A DNA stretch of 64,000 nt from an uncultured Aquimarina sp. (GCA_947501475.1 CANMWA010000001.1:62001-126000); one strand, 5' to 3'. Counted from the stretch's first letter, positions 24,085 through 34,763 are shown. The notes: generated by a model not told the origin, from the letters alone. Numbers and translations: made by a program.

Positions 24085-26820
24085 TTATACTTCTTTTTCG
24101 ATAAAAGGAGTTTCAATTGTAAAGATTTCAAGAATTATTTTTTTTAATTGAAACAAATAATTATCAAATACCTCGTTAGTAATTGCGTGGTTTGGTTTGC
24201 TTCTTATACTTTCTTTGGTGCCGAACTTCAAAAACCCTTCCTGAAGGTTCTTAAATGAAATAATTCCTGCCTGAAAAGCTTCAGGAATTGGATTTTCATT
24301 ATGTTGCATATATGCATAGGCTAATACCTGTACTGCCTTGCTATATTTATAATCTTCGGTGATCACATCCCAATCCATCAACACAACATCGTTTCGGGTT
24401 ACTTTTCCTGTTTTATAATCTATAACTCGTAATTGCCCATCTAATTCATCTATACGGTCTACTTTTCCTTTAATATAAACCGGGACATCTAGTTCTGGAA
24501 TCTGTAGTTGGGTTTTCAGGTTACTTTCTATAGCAATAATCTTTAGTTGAGAACCACGACTAACTATTTTTTCTTCGGCCTTTAAAAAATTATAGATGTA
24601 CCTACGTGCAACTTCATAAATTAATAAATTTTTACCTTGTGTAATATCAAGTTTTGTATACTCTTTTTTAAATTGATGTTTGATTTCGGCATCAACAAGA
24701 CTCTTCATTTTGTTGAGCTCTTTAAGAGTAAGAAAGTTGTTTTCTAAAGGTTTATAAAGCGTTTCTAAGGTATTATGAATTACGGTTCCTAAGGTATTGG
24801 CGGCAATGGTTTCTTCGACTTGTTCGGCTTCTTTGATTCCTAAAACGTATCTATAATAAAAATCCATTGGATTACGGATATAAGACGTAATCGCAGAGGG
24901 AGATAATCCATGCATTGCCAGTTCTTTTAAATTTGACAACATTGCTGCGGTTTTCTCTACTTGTAATGGTTTATGGATGATATTAGGCACTTTGGCAGAA
25001 ACTATATATTGACTAATATTGTGATCGGGTCTTTTATCGATTTCTAGCTGTCGTAAAAACCTGCTTTTCTCTCCTCCGCCAACGCCTTCATCTTCGGTAT
25101 TGTAGATTAAGTATATATTTTTGGCTCTTTGCGTTAATCGATAAAAGTGATAGGTATAAATGGCGTCTTTTTCTTTATAGGTAGGTAAATTATATGCTCG
25201 TTTAAGATCATAAGGGATAAAGGAGTTGGTGCTTTTACCTGCTGGTAAAATCCCTTCATTGACCGAACTGATGATAACGGTTTCAAAATCCAAACATCGA
25301 GATTCTAGCATTCCCATAAGCTGAAGCCCTCTAAAAGGTTCTCCAGAAAAATCCAATGTTTCTGTCATCAAAATATCTTTATACAATGTATACAAAGATT
25401 CAATAGTATTTAAATACTGAAAACCACTATGCAACGTAATTAGTTTGTTAAAAACCAAATGAAAATGATACACATATTCTAATTCTAATGCGTTCTTTTC
25501 TTTGTTAATACGCTCTTTTAATAATCGAATTAGTGTTTTACAATTTTCTAATGCTATAGATACATCACTCCAGGGTTTAAACAATAAATCGATGATTGGC
25601 TTTTCTTTTTCTGAAACTTGTTCTTGTAACCCCTGTACAGTTACATAAACGATATTTTCTTTTGATATGGTACTTATTAAGCTTGATGATGCATATCCTA
25701 ATAACCTATGTGCTGGTTGGCTATTTAAAATTTCTAGCACTGTTTTATAATACATCCCTTTAGGGTTGTTAGTTTTATGTAACCCAAACAATAATTCAAA
25801 AAACGAAGCTATAGGAGTTTCTTTAATGGGTAATCCCATTGTGATGTTAATTGATTCTACAGTATTTGGTAATGAATTAAGTATGGGTAGTAATAGGCTT
25901 TCATCTGCAAGAACTAAGGCTGTCTTTTCTATATCTGGCTTAGAGAAAGATGTAAGCATTTGACCTACAAACTTTGCCTGACCAACATTTTTTGGGACTC
26001 CTATAAGCTTAATATTCTTTTTTTGGGAAAAGTTATTTCTAATCCACTTAAATGGTTGGGTTTTATAATAACCCCATTGTTCTTTATATTCTCGCAAGAA
26101 TAATGATGCTTCATGATATTTATTCTCTATAAAAAATTGATCTGCATCCCAATATGCCTTTGCAAACCCTGCTTCTAATAAGGATTGAAAAATAGTTTGT
26201 TCTGCATTATTAAGTGCATTAAACCCTACTAGGATATGTTTTTTGTTTTCAGATTTGATATAGGCTTGAATGTCTTCTGATGCTTTTCTATACAACAAAC
26301 CTTGATACCCAATTTTTTTTGCGAGTAATTTGTTTTTAAAACTATCATAGTAATCATATAGACTTTCCCAAAACGTTATATAATTTTTTACTAGTTCTGT
26401 TTTTTCTTTTTGTAAATACCAATGATTTAGATCCTGTATGCCAGACAGGTAAGTAAAAAAGCTTTTGTGATCAATACAATACCTATCAATCTCATTAAAA
26501 TCATAAATTAATGTTTGTGCCCAATTACTAAATGTTTCAAAATCTTCTTTTTCAAGATGAGTATGTGTACTTAGATATGTTTGATAAAATTCAAATAATG
26601 TTTGTACATTATCTATTTGCTCTAATCCTGATAGCTTGGCAATAAATTCTTCAATACTAAAAATTATAGGAGCAAAAAGGGTTTGGGTAGTATAGATTTC
26701 TAATAGCTCTTTTTTAAGAAAAAGCCCGGCTCTTTTACTGGGAACAATAAAAACGAGATCGCTTATCGCATCGGTCTCATTGCTCACTTCTAATAGTACT
26801 TCTTTTAGAAAACTTTTCAA
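24085..26820 (-). CDS. addB: AddB-like PD-(D/E)XK nuclease subunit
   Basis: A 911-aa subunit of a helicase-nuclease for double-strand-break processing, pairing with the AddA-like protein encoded at 28600-31755. The N-terminal half is a degenerate helicase fold: it starts FIVPSKRAGLFLKKELLE with no intact Walker A. Residues about 640-900 hold the RecB-type nuclease domain: IHNTLETLY, then GKVDRIDELDG and VIDYKTGKV (the D...E/DxK core). I see no four-cysteine iron-sulphur staple typical of Bacillus AddB, which is common in Bacteroidota forms. It is separated from addA by ompA, although the partner genes are usually adjacent. Confidence 0.87.
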   Translation of the reverse strand: MKSFLKEVLLEVSNETDAISDLVFIVPSKRAGLFLKKELLEIYTTQTLFAPIIFSIEEFIAKLSGLEQIDNVQTLFEFYQTYLSTHTHLEKEDFETFSNWAQTLIYDFNEIDRYCIDHKSFFTYLSGIQDLNHWYLQKEKTELVKNYITFWESLYDYYDSFKNKLLAKKIGYQGLLYRKASEDIQAYIKSENKKHILVGFNALNNAEQTIFQSLLEAGFAKAYWDADQFFIENKYHEASLFLREYKEQWGYYKTQPFKWIRNNFSQKKNIKLIGVPKNVGQAKFVGQMLTSFSKPDIEKTALVLADESLLLPILNSLPNTVESINITMGLPIKETPIASFFELLFGLHKTNNPKGMYYKTVLEILNSQPAHRLLGYASSSLISTISKENIVYVTVQGLQEQVSEKEKPIIDLLFKPWSDVSIALENCKTLIRLLKERINKEKNALELEYVYHFHLVFNKLITLHSGFQYLNTIESLYTLYKDILMTETLDFSGEPFRGLQLMGMLESRCLDFETVIISSVNEGILPAGKSTNSFIPYDLKRAYNLPTYKEKDAIYTYHFYRLTQRAKNIYLIYNTEDEGVGGGEKSRFLRQLEIDKRPDHNISQYIVSAKVPNIIHKPLQVEKTAAMLSNLKELAMHGLSPSAITSYIRNPMDFYYRYVLGIKEAEQVEETIAANTLGTVIHNTLETLYKPLENNFLTLKELNKMKSLVDAEIKHQFKKEYTKLDITQGKNLLIYEVARRYIYNFLKAEEKIVSRGSQLKIIAIESNLKTQLQIPELDVPVYIKGKVDRIDELDGQLRVIDYKTGKVTRNDVVLMDWDVITEDYKYSKAVQVLAYAYMQHNENPIPEAFQAGIISFKNLQEGFLKFGTKESIRSKPNHAITNEVFDNYLFQLKKIILEIFTIETPFIEKEV

Positions 26821-26861
26821 GCTTTTAGGATATTATAATGATTATCGTTTTCTAAAAATAA

Positions 26862-26890
26862 AAAACGTCCCGAGAATCTCGGGACGTTTT
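26862..26890. terminator. Terminator between ompA and addB
   Basis: A perfect 13-bp stem (AAAACGTCCCGAG and its complement) with an AAT loop. On the minus strand it ends in TTTTTTATTTTTAG, so it ends ompA transcription before addB. Confidence 0.88.
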
Positions 26891-26919
26891 CAATATTTAT
26901 TATTAAGAGATTTTTCTTA

Positions 26920-28320
26920 TTACTTAACTAAGTTGATCTCTACACGTCTGTTTTGTGCTCTACCTGATCTAGTTTTGTTAGAAGAGATTGGTCTGTCTTC
27001 ACCATAACCAACAGCTGATAATCTAAACTGATCTACACCATTTTCTACTAAGTAATTCTTAACAGAATTTGCTCTAGCATCAGATAATCTCTGGTTAAGC
27101 TTCGCGCTACCAACACTATCAGTATGTCCTTCTACTGTAAATTTAGCAGTAGGATACTCTTTTAAGATTGCTATAATATCGCTAAGTGCTTTATTAGACT
27201 CTTCTTTGATAGTAGATTTACCTGAGTTAAATAAGATAGTTTTAGCATACTCGTTAAGAGTTTTCTGTACTTCTTCAGTTACTTCTGGGCATCCGTTGTT
27301 TGCAACAGTACCAGCAACGTCAGGACAGTTATCATCTTTATCTAATACTCCGTCACCATCTTTATCTTGGAAAGGACATCCATTATTTTCAGCAGGTCCA
27401 GCTTCATTAGGACAACCATCTTTACCATCAGCGATTCCATCACCGTCAGCATCAGGACAACCATTAAGTTCAGCTAATCCAGCTTCAGTAGGACACTCAT
27501 CCTTAGGATCAGCAACACCATCACCATCAGTATCAGGACATCCGTTAAATTCTGCAGTACCTGCAGTATCAGGACATTCATCCTTAGCATCAGTGATTCC
27601 ATCACCATCAGTATCAGGACATCCGTTGAATTCCTCTAAACCAGGAACGTCTGGACATTCATCATCTTTATCATATACGCCATCTCCATCAGTATCTTTA
27701 CCTCCAAATGCAAAAGTAATTCCTGCAGAGTGTTGGAAGTGTGTTGGAGGATAGTTATTAGCTGCATAATCTTCGAATACATGCTTGTAAGTAGACTGAA
27801 GGTTGAATGCTAAGTTTTCAGTTAACCATAAGTTAACTCCTAAAGAACCATTTAAAGTTCCAGCTCCTACTTCGTTTAACCAAGTATATCCCCCGCCTAC
27901 ACCTACGTAAGGGTCGAACCAACTAGTTTTTAAAACGTTTTTAAGGCTGTAGCTAATTCTACCATCAGCAGCATAGTAAGATAAATCTGAAGCAGAAACA
28001 TTTGTACCGTCTTCTAGTTCTCCTAATTTATCTATTTTATTAACTGACCCAGAAACTGTAAACGTGAATCCATCTCCTATATATCTACCAACAGATAATT
28101 TGGAAACAGAAGGAAGGATATTCCAGTGGTCACTAGCGTTAAAATATTCATCGAAAATTTCACCTTGTACAGGTAAGTCTCCGCCAGTTGGAAAGACGTC
28201 AACGGCATTAATACCTATAGATATCGCCCAAGGATTGTTTTCATCTTGTGCATTCGCCGTACTAAACCCTAGTACCAATAACGAAGCCGCTAAAAATCTG
28301 CTAAGATGTTTCATATTCAA
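26920..28320 (-). CDS. OmpA-family outer-membrane protein with thrombospondin type-3 repeats
   Basis: A 466-aa protein. Signal peptide residues 1-24 (GFSTANA). An N-terminal beta-barrel of about 200 residues follows ([13 protein letters not shown] ... AGITFAFGG). Then come five to six calcium-binding thrombospondin type-3 repeats, each like [16 protein letters not shown] followed by a CP ending. The C-terminal OmpA domain binds peptidoglycan ([49 protein letters not shown]). It is an abundant structural protein tying the outer membrane to the wall. It has a strong promoter and its own terminator, so it is transcribed alone although it sits between addA and addB. Confidence 0.95.
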   Translation of the reverse strand: MNMKHLSRFLAASLLVLGFSTANAQDENNPWAISIGINAVDVFPTGGDLPVQGEIFDEYFNASDHWNILPSVSKLSVGRYIGDGFTFTVSGSVNKIDKLGELEDGTNVSASDLSYYAADGRISYSLKNVLKTSWFDPYVGVGGGYTWLNEVGAGTLNGSLGVNLWLTENLAFNLQSTYKHVFEDYAANNYPPTHFQHSAGITFAFGGKDTDGDGVYDKDDECPDVPGLEEFNGCPDTDGDGITDAKDECPDTAGTAEFNGCPDTDGDGVADPKDECPTEAGLAELNGCPDADGDGIADGKDGCPNEAGPAENNGCPFQDKDGDGVLDKDDNCPDVAGTVANNGCPEVTEEVQKTLNEYAKTILFNSGKSTIKEESNKALSDIIAILKEYPTAKFTVEGHTDSVGSAKLNQRLSDARANSVKNYLVENGVDQFRLSAVGYGEDRPISSNKTRSGRAQNRRVEINLVK

Positions 28321-28348
28321 TAATTTAATTTTTAAGTGTTAATTAGAG

Positions 28349-28379
28349 CAAATGTAATATGTTAAACATAACTGTCAAA
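28349..28379 (-). promoter_or_regulatory. Promoter of ompA
   Basis: On the minus strand: TTTG (28379-28376), a 19-base spacer and TACATTTG (28356-28349), a full match to the Bacteroidota promoter. The leader to the ATG at 28320 would be about 25 bases. The rest of the 279-base gap up to addA is AT-rich with nothing else I recognise. Confidence 0.8.
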
Positions 28380-28599
28380 GATAAATCTAATAAATTTTTC
28401 TTAACAAGCCAGTAAATATCGCTGTTTTCAAGGGTGTTACAGTTTTTTCTTACAGTTTTTTCACTCTTAAATAACTGATAATTCTGGCAATTTTATTGAA
28501 AAATTACAGTATATATCTTTACAATTATGTTACAATTATAAGATAAAAATACCTTTTATCCTTAAATTTCTTTTAGTAATTATGAAATTAATAGCTAAT

Positions 28600-31500
28600 T
28601 CATACATATTTTACATCTATATTATCATTAAAATACACTAAAACCGAATCCTCAACATTATAACCCATATCCAAAAGTAATCTAGTATATTCTTGTATTT
28701 GTTTTGTGTCTGTCGTGTTATGAACTCCTGTTTTATAGTCTATTACAGTAGTCTTATTGTTTTGATCAACTACAACTCTATCGGGTCTGTACAATCTTCT
28801 GTTGGCAATAATATCTCTTTCATTGTATACTTTATTTTCTGATAAAAAGTATTTTGAAAGTTTAGGATGATTTACCACGTTTTTTATCTCTTTAGTCAGT
28901 ATTTCTCTCTCTAAAATTGTAATTTCACCTTTCTTGTACGATTCTTCAATAACAATATCTACATCTTTATTGGTATTGATCAAAGCCATTAGATTATGTA
29001 TCAAATTACCTTTTTCTATTGCATCATTTTGTGTGGTATCCCATAACCTACTCGAATTGGTAACTATATTTACCTTATATTTTTGTTTTGAGTCATTTTC
29101 TAACGACAACTTTATATTATTTGATGGGTATTCAATTGTGTGTGTTTGACTTGTAGGCTTAACTGGGTTTCCAAAAGCGTATTCTTGCTTTTTTACATCC
29201 CATTCTCCAATATGTTGCAAGTATGCTATTAACTTTCCTGAAAATTTATTCGGGTTATATTCTTCTTTTCTATTTAATTCTAATTTAGAAATGATATATA
29301 ACTGTTCTTTTGCCCTAGTCAGTACTACGTATAAAAGATTAAAGGTGTCTAATTCTAATTGAGCTTGTCTTTCTAATACAATTTGATGTGCTAGATCGTC
29401 AAACTCTGATATTGCTTTGCTATAATTGATAAATACTTCTTCAAAATTGCAATATTCCTGCTTATTAACTGTAAGCCAAGTCTTGGGCTCTATCTCTTTG
29501 TAAATGTCTATGTTGGCATATGGATAAATCACACACGGAAACTCTAAACCCTTGGCTTTGTGTATGGTCATAATCTTTATTGCCTCTTCTGCTTCAGGAG
29601 CGACTATGCTTAATTTATCTTTTTTATCGTTCCAATATGAAAGAAAACCAATAATACCCTGTGTGTTTCTTTGTGTAAAAGTAAATACTACATCCAGAAA
29701 AAACTGTATATATACTGTAGCTTTATACGCCAGGTTAAAACTAGAAATCATATATTCTATAGCATCATATAATGGTTTTACTGCCAATTCATCAAAATCA
29801 AAATCTATCCCATGTGATTTTAACTCTATTGAAAACAGTTTATCATCGGTAGCCATCATTTTTTCTAAAAACTTATGTTTTTCTTGAATGCTCAAATTTT
29901 CGGATAAAAAATGTAAAACATCTGCTTTGATAACAGCATTATCTGGTTGCGTATACCATGTAAGCATATTAATAATAAATTGAACCTGCGCTGCATTATT
30001 AATAAGCAGCGTTTCTGAAGAAATTATAGCCAATCCTTTTTCTGTAAGAAGATCTGCAATTGCAGTTCCTTCTTTTTGCTTTCTTACTATAATACAAATA
30101 TCATTAAGTCGATATCCTTTTTCCTGAAGCGTTATCGTTTGTTCATATACTTTTTGCGGATATACTTCATCTTCTTCGGTTACATTTTTTGCCTCTATAA
30201 AAGATATATTTACATATCCGTTTTTCTTAGCGTTTACTTCTTGTTGGTTTCCATTAAGATAAAGCTCTTGATGTTTTTGATCACTAAAATCTTTTGATAA
30301 AAATGTAAAGAAGTTGTTATTAAATTTTATAATTTCTTCGTGACTACGATAGTTTCTAGGCAAATCAAAAACTTGTTTATTCTTGACTGAAAATGGATTG
30401 AGATCAGAAGAAAGATCTATAAATTGTTCTGCTTTTCCGCCTCTCCATCTATAGATCGCCTGTTTTGCATCTCCTACAATGGTTATTTGCCCTCTCTTAC
30501 CTGTCAAGGTTTCTGTAGCTACAGCATTATCGATAAGTGGGATCATGTTGTTCCATTGCAGTTCTGAAGTGTCTTGAAACTCATCAATAAAATAATCTCT
30601 ATAACGCTCTCCTAATCGTTCATATATAAATGGAGCAGGTTGATCTTGTATTGCAGTACTGATAATCGAATTAAATTCTGATATTAACAACACTCTTCTT
30701 TGTTTTTTGATTGCTATTAATTCTTTGTTTATCGAATTTAAAATAGAAAGAGGAGTAAGGTTTTTTATTATATTCTGAAAAAACTGTATTTGGATTAATT
30801 CTTTTTTAGTTGCTAAAAATGTTTCTTCTATTAATGGCCTGATTGTGTCTATTAGCTCTTTTTTATAGTCCTCTAATGTTTTATTATAAAAAGCTGTAGT
30901 TTCTATTTCTTGAGTCCATTTAGCCCTTTTAAAATCAATCTTAGTGTCTCCGTTTATTAGTTTTTGAAAATGTTTAGTAATATATCCTCCTTTAAAATCA
31001 CTCTCTGAAATCCCATTACTGTCAATCAATTCAAGTATTTTGTTTGAGCTAGACATAATAGACATCTTACTCTTAGTGATTTTTTGAGAAATAGTAAGAT
31101 GTAACTGCTCAAAATCCTTTATACTCTTGTTTGAAAGCTTATTGAGATGTTTTCTGTCATTTTCACTAAATAAAAGTTTAGCAATCTTATTTAGCTCTAT
31201 AGTGATATCCCAGTTTTTATCTTCTTCGAGTTTATTAATTGCAAAAGCAATAATTAGTTTGGTAAGTTCTTTATCTAGGCCAATTTTGGCTACTACGGCA
31301 TCGACAGCCTCTGCAACCAAAACATCAGTATCCATTTCAATCTCAAAATTCATTGGGATACCCAAATCATGAGCAAAAGTTCGGATAACTCTATGTGTAA
31401 ATGTATCTATAGTTACAATATCAAAAGCGGCATAATTATGCAGGATACTTTTTAAGATACGACTAGCTTTTAGGATAAGCTTTTCTTTTGGGATTTTGGT

Positions 31501-31755
31501 TTCGGTAATAAGATCTTCAAGTATATCTTGATATGCCGATGGAGTATTAGGCGTGCTAATCGCAACAAGGTTTTCTAACACCCTCGTTTTCATTTCGGCT
31601 ACAGCTTTATTAGTAAAAGTAATTGCCAAAATATTTTTATAGCTATCCTTGAATTCGCCTTTTAATAAAGTAATCAGGTATTCTTTTACAAGTGTATATG
31701 TTTTTCCTGCTCCTGCCGCTGCATTATATACTGTAAAAGCTGTGTGAGAATCCAA
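28600..31755 (-). CDS. addA: AddA-like UvrD-family helicase-nuclease
   Basis: A 1051-aa ATP-dependent 3'-5' helicase with a C-terminal nuclease, the motor subunit of double-strand-break end processing. Helicase motif I is AAGAGKTYTLVKEYL (residues 12-20), motif Ia region ILAITFTNKAVAEMKTR, motif II FIDEFQDTS (about 390), motif III/IV GDAKQAIYRWRGG, then FNLLYVVLTRAKEQL (motif VI). The nuclease core near the end reads VIDYKTGVH preceded by RPDRVVVDQ. Bacteroidota proteins of this type are commonly annotated UvrD-helicase domain-containing. The partner is the AddB-like protein; ompA between them has its own promoter and terminator. Confidence 0.9.
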   Translation of the reverse strand: MDSHTAFTVYNAAAGAGKTYTLVKEYLITLLKGEFKDSYKNILAITFTNKAVAEMKTRVLENLVAISTPNTPSAYQDILEDLITETKIPKEKLILKASRILKSILHNYAAFDIVTIDTFTHRVIRTFAHDLGIPMNFEIEMDTDVLVAEAVDAVVAKIGLDKELTKLIIAFAINKLEEDKNWDITIELNKIAKLLFSENDRKHLNKLSNKSIKDFEQLHLTISQKITKSKMSIMSSSNKILELIDSNGISESDFKGGYITKHFQKLINGDTKIDFKRAKWTQEIETTAFYNKTLEDYKKELIDTIRPLIEETFLATKKELIQIQFFQNIIKNLTPLSILNSINKELIAIKKQRRVLLISEFNSIISTAIQDQPAPFIYERLGERYRDYFIDEFQDTSELQWNNMIPLIDNAVATETLTGKRGQITIVGDAKQAIYRWRGGKAEQFIDLSSDLNPFSVKNKQVFDLPRNYRSHEEIIKFNNNFFTFLSKDFSDQKHQELYLNGNQQEVNAKKNGYVNISFIEAKNVTEEDEVYPQKVYEQTITLQEKGYRLNDICIIVRKQKEGTAIADLLTEKGLAIISSETLLINNAAQVQFIINMLTWYTQPDNAVIKADVLHFLSENLSIQEKHKFLEKMMATDDKLFSIELKSHGIDFDFDELAVKPLYDAIEYMISSFNLAYKATVYIQFFLDVVFTFTQRNTQGIIGFLSYWNDKKDKLSIVAPEAEEAIKIMTIHKAKGLEFPCVIYPYANIDIYKEIEPKTWLTVNKQEYCNFEEVFINYSKAISEFDDLAHQIVLERQAQLELDTFNLLYVVLTRAKEQLYIISKLELNRKEEYNPNKFSGKLIAYLQHIGEWDVKKQEYAFGNPVKPTSQTHTIEYPSNNIKLSLENDSKQKYKVNIVTNSSRLWDTTQNDAIEKGNLIHNLMALINTNKDVDIVIEESYKKGEITILEREILTKEIKNVVNHPKLSKYFLSENKVYNERDIIANRRLYRPDRVVVDQNNKTTVIDYKTGVHNTTDTKQIQEYTRLLLDMGYNVEDSVLVYFNDNIDVKYV

Positions 31756-31892
31756 TTCTTTTTTTTACTAAAATACTAAAAACAGATATTTTTATACTAC
31801 GAATTTGTGTAAATAAGAAATAGGGTCTATAAGCTTCTCTCGATTTAATTAATTTATAACAATTATTAATTTTTATTCATCACTCTAATTGT

Positions 31893-31900
31893 TAAATTTG
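31893..31900 (+). promoter_or_regulatory. -7 box of the superoxide dismutase gene
   Basis: TAAATTTG, an exact TAnnTTTG match 38 bases before the ATG. No TTTG lies at the usual distance. Confidence 0.55.
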
Positions 31901-31938
31901 GTGTCATTTTCATTTTTATTAATCAAATAAAGTAAAAT

Positions 31939-32547
31939 ATGTCATTCGAATTACCAAAATTAAACTACGCTTTTGATGCGTTAGAACCCCATATAGATGC
32001 CCGCACCATGGAAATTCATCATGATAAACATCATGCTGGATATACAAGCAAACTAAATGCGGCTATCGAAGGAACTGATCTTGATGGTAAAACTATAGAT
32101 AACATCCTTATTAATCTTGATATGTCTAATACTGCCGTGAGAAATAATGGTGGTGGTTATTATAATCATAATTTATTTTGGGAAGTTATGTCTCCTAATG
32201 GTGGTGGTAAACCTTCTGGTGAGCTCTCAGATGCCATTAATGCTGCGTATGGATCTTTTGATGCTTTTAAAGATACTTTTTCTAAAGCCGCTGGCACTAG
32301 ATTTGGTTCTGGATGGGCATGGTTATGTGTTCACCCAGGAGGAAAAGTAGAAGTGTGTTCTACACCCAATCAAGATAATCCGTTAATGCCTGGTACTGCT
32401 TGTGGCGGGACTCCTATCCTTGCTTTAGATGTTTGGGAGCACGCATACTATTTGAATTATCAGAATCGTCGCCCAGATTATGTTTCGGCATTCTTTGAGG
32501 TAATTGATTGGAATGAAGTTTCTAGCAGATATGCACAAGGGAAATAA
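31939..32547 (+). CDS. sodA: Superoxide dismutase, Mn/Fe family (Mn-like)
   Basis: Disproportionates superoxide in the cytoplasm (no signal peptide). 202 aa, normal length. The metal ligands are H27 (EIHHDKHH), H77 (YYNHNLFW), and the late Asp and His in [12 protein letters not shown]. The residue usually distinguishing the metal, the Gln in STPNQDNPL, sits in the Mn-type position, and a Gly-rich loop (GGGYYNH) also favours Mn; many Bacteroidota enzymes accept both metals, so specificity is not certain. An unusual Cys pair (AWLCV and EVCST) and a small insert TACGG are present. Monocistronic; terminators follow. Confidence 0.95.
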   Translation: MSFELPKLNYAFDALEPHIDARTMEIHHDKHHAGYTSKLNAAIEGTDLDGKTIDNILINLDMSNTAVRNNGGGYYNHNLFWEVMSPNGGGKPSGELSDAINAAYGSFDAFKDTFSKAAGTRFGSGWAWLCVHPGGKVEVCSTPNQDNPLMPGTACGGTPILALDVWEHAYYLNYQNRRPDYVSAFFEVIDWNEVSSRYAQGK

Positions 32548-32571
32548 TAAATAGAATTTTCTTAAGAAAAC

Positions 32572-32602
32572 AAAAAGAGGCGCAAATTGCGCCTCTTTTT
32601 TA
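32572..32602 (+). terminator. Terminator of the superoxide dismutase gene
   Basis: A perfect 14-bp stem (AAAAAGAGGCGCAA and its complement) with a one-base gap, ending in TTTTTTATA. Confidence 0.85.
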
Positions 32603-32630
32603 TATATACTATTACGAAATGTCATAAAAT

Positions 32631-32659
32631 AAAAAAAGGTGGAAAGTCCACCTTTTTTT
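32631..32659. terminator. Bidirectional terminator, mainly for purF
   Basis: A perfect 13-bp stem (AAAAAAAGGTGGA and its complement), loop AAG, with A and T runs on both sides. On the minus strand it ends the purF message, which carries a 150-base untranslated tail (32660-32813). The start of that tail contains TAAGTAGGTTAAGTTCATGG, distantly like the 15-mer of the small-RNA candidates at 19.4-19.9 kb. Confidence 0.8.
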
Positions 32660-32813
32660 GCCCCAAATCTACCATGAACTTAACCTACTTATGCTATGGC
32701 TTTGCTAATATAAAGCGTTATTTCATTGTGAAAAAATGTTTTAGATGAACGGTCAAAATAATTGTTGAACTACACAAATTAACCCTTTTTAACAACAAAA
32801 AATTTATGCTTTT

Positions 32814-34712
32814 TTAGTATGCTCTTTCGTTTTTACCTTCAAAGAAGTTTATAAAAGCTTTATTTACTACTCTATTTCCTCCTGCAGTTGGATAATCTCC
32901 TGTAAAATACCAGTCCCCTAAGTTCTTAGGACACGCCTGGTGCAGGTTTTCAACGGTTTGATAGATAATCTTTACTTCGGCATTTACTGTCTTATCGCTT
33001 AATAATTCGGCTATTTTATCGCTTATTTCTTGATCCGTAAACCCTGCATATAGCTCTGTTACAAAATTTTGAACTTCGGCATCAGCCAAATTTTCTTGCG
33101 CTTTACATTTTTCATATACCTGTTCTACCAAATCGTAGTTTCCATTCTCTTTTATAAGTTCTAGTGTTGCCTGAAAAGCAATTAAACCTTCTAGTCTCGC
33201 CATATCAATCCCATAACAATCTGGATAACGAATTTGAGGAGCCGAAGAGACAATAACAATCTTTTTTGGTTGTAACCGATCCATCATTTTAATGATACTC
33301 TTTTTTAGCGTTGTTCCTCGCACTATACTATCATCAATAATCACCAAACTGTCTTCATGCTTTACTACGCCATAGGTCACATCATAAACATGAGCAACCA
33401 GATCATCTCTACTACTATCTTCTGTAATAAAGGTGCGAAGTTTGGCATCTTTGATGGCAATTTTTTCTGTCCTTAATCTATAGGATAGAATTTCTGATAA
33501 ACGCTCATCGGTTAATGTGTCTTTTTCAGAAAGTATGGTTTGATTCTTTTGCTTATTCAATTCATCCTGGGCAGCTTCAACCATCCCATAAAAAGAGGTT
33601 TCGGCTGTATTAGGAATAAAAGAAAAAACTGTGTTTACTGTATCGTGGTTAATTTCTTTTAAGACTTGAGGCATCAATAATTTACCAAGATTTTTTCTTT
33701 CTTCATAAATCTCTGCATCACTACCTCTCGAAAAATAAATGCGTTCAAAAGAACAAGCTTTTCTTTCTAATGGCTCTATAATTTTCTTTATAGAAGTATC
33801 TCCATTTTTCTTTACTATAATAGCTCTACCTGGATCTAGTTCTTTTACATCATCAAAAGCTACATTAAATACCGTTTGAATTACTGGTCTTTCTGAAGCT
33901 ACAACAACGACTTCGTCATCCTTATAATAATATGCTGGTCTGATTCCTGCTGGATCTCTTAGTATAAATGCATCACCGTGTCCCAGCATTCCTGCCATTG
34001 CATAACCGCCATCCCAGTCTCTTGATGATTTTCTAAGGATTTTGGCAACATTAAGTCGTTCTACGATCTGCGGAGACGCATCAATTTTATTAAAGCCTTC
34101 TTTTTTTAATTGCTTGTATAATTTAGCCACCTCAGAATCCAGAAAATGACCAATTTTTTCCATCACAGTAACGGTATCAACTTTGTCTTTAGGGTGCTGT
34201 CCTAATCGCACTAAGTTATCAAACAACACATCGTTATTGGTCATATTAAAATTACCCGCAACAATAAGATTACGATGCATCCAATTGTTTTGTCTTAAAA
34301 ACGGATGTACGCTCTCTACACTGTTTTTGCCAAACGTACCATAACGCACATGTCCAAGAAGTACTTCTCCTATATAAGGAATATTCTTTTTTTGCAAATC
34401 AACATTATCTGTATATTCTGGATGCTCTACAAGTTCTTTGTTAATTCTTTCATTAATTTGTGAAAAAATATCTTGAATAGGTTGGGCTGCACTAGAGCGC
34501 ACCCTGCTAATATACCTATCTCCAGGAGGGGTGTCCAATTTAATACTTGCAAAACCAGCACCATCTTGTCCGCGATTATGCTGTTTTTCCATCATCAAAT
34601 ACATTTTATTTACTCCATAAAATGCACTACCATATTTCTCTTTATAATAGGCTAATGGTTTTAGTAGTCGAATAAATGCTATACCGCATTCGTGTTTTAA
34701 CGCATCACTCAT
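32814..34712 (-). CDS. purF: Amidophosphoribosyltransferase
   Basis: Catalyses the first committed step of purine synthesis: PRPP plus glutamine to phosphoribosylamine. 632 aa, longer than the enterobacterial enzyme but usual for flavobacteria. The glutaminase nucleophile is Cys9 (HECGIAF), so eight residues precede it and must be removed or tolerated, unlike the Cys-at-position-2 enzymes. Glutamine-site residues follow (NRGQDGAGF, GHVRYGT, GNFNMTNN). The PRPP-binding loop is VIIDDSIVRGTTL (about residue 440). It is convergent with sodA, 60 bases past a terminator; pfkB lies upstream on the same strand with a terminator between. Confidence 0.93.
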   Translation of the reverse strand: MSDALKHECGIAFIRLLKPLAYYKEKYGSAFYGVNKMYLMMEKQHNRGQDGAGFASIKLDTPPGDRYISRVRSSAAQPIQDIFSQINERINKELVEHPEYTDNVDLQKKNIPYIGEVLLGHVRYGTFGKNSVESVHPFLRQNNWMHRNLIVAGNFNMTNNDVLFDNLVRLGQHPKDKVDTVTVMEKIGHFLDSEVAKLYKQLKKEGFNKIDASPQIVERLNVAKILRKSSRDWDGGYAMAGMLGHGDAFILRDPAGIRPAYYYKDDEVVVVASERPVIQTVFNVAFDDVKELDPGRAIIVKKNGDTSIKKIIEPLERKACSFERIYFSRGSDAEIYEERKNLGKLLMPQVLKEINHDTVNTVFSFIPNTAETSFYGMVEAAQDELNKQKNQTILSEKDTLTDERLSEILSYRLRTEKIAIKDAKLRTFITEDSSRDDLVAHVYDVTYGVVKHEDSLVIIDDSIVRGTTLKKSIIKMMDRLQPKKIVIVSSAPQIRYPDCYGIDMARLEGLIAFQATLELIKENGNYDLVEQVYEKCKAQENLADAEVQNFVTELYAGFTDQEISDKIAELLSDKTVNAEVKIIYQTVENLHQACPKNLGDWYFTGDYPTAGGNRVVNKAFINFFEGKNERAY

Positions 34713-34763
34713 TGTATTCCAAAAATTCTAAGTTCGTTGTGTTGGGTAAACTATTATTAAAAA

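Noticed and set aside
27290..27700. Regular repeats resembling a CRISPR array
   Set aside because: They are the coding repeats of OmpA calcium-binding units (36-39 bp multiples, in frame), with no conserved palindromic repeat or unique spacers.
27206..27754. Long plus-strand frame opposite ompA
   Set aside because: It is the antisense shadow of the OmpA thrombospondin repeats (Ser/Pro/Gly pattern from the Asp/Gly codons) and has no promoter or start context.
34473..34655. Plus-strand frame opposite purF
   Set aside because: Antisense shadow of a strongly supported gene with no start context.
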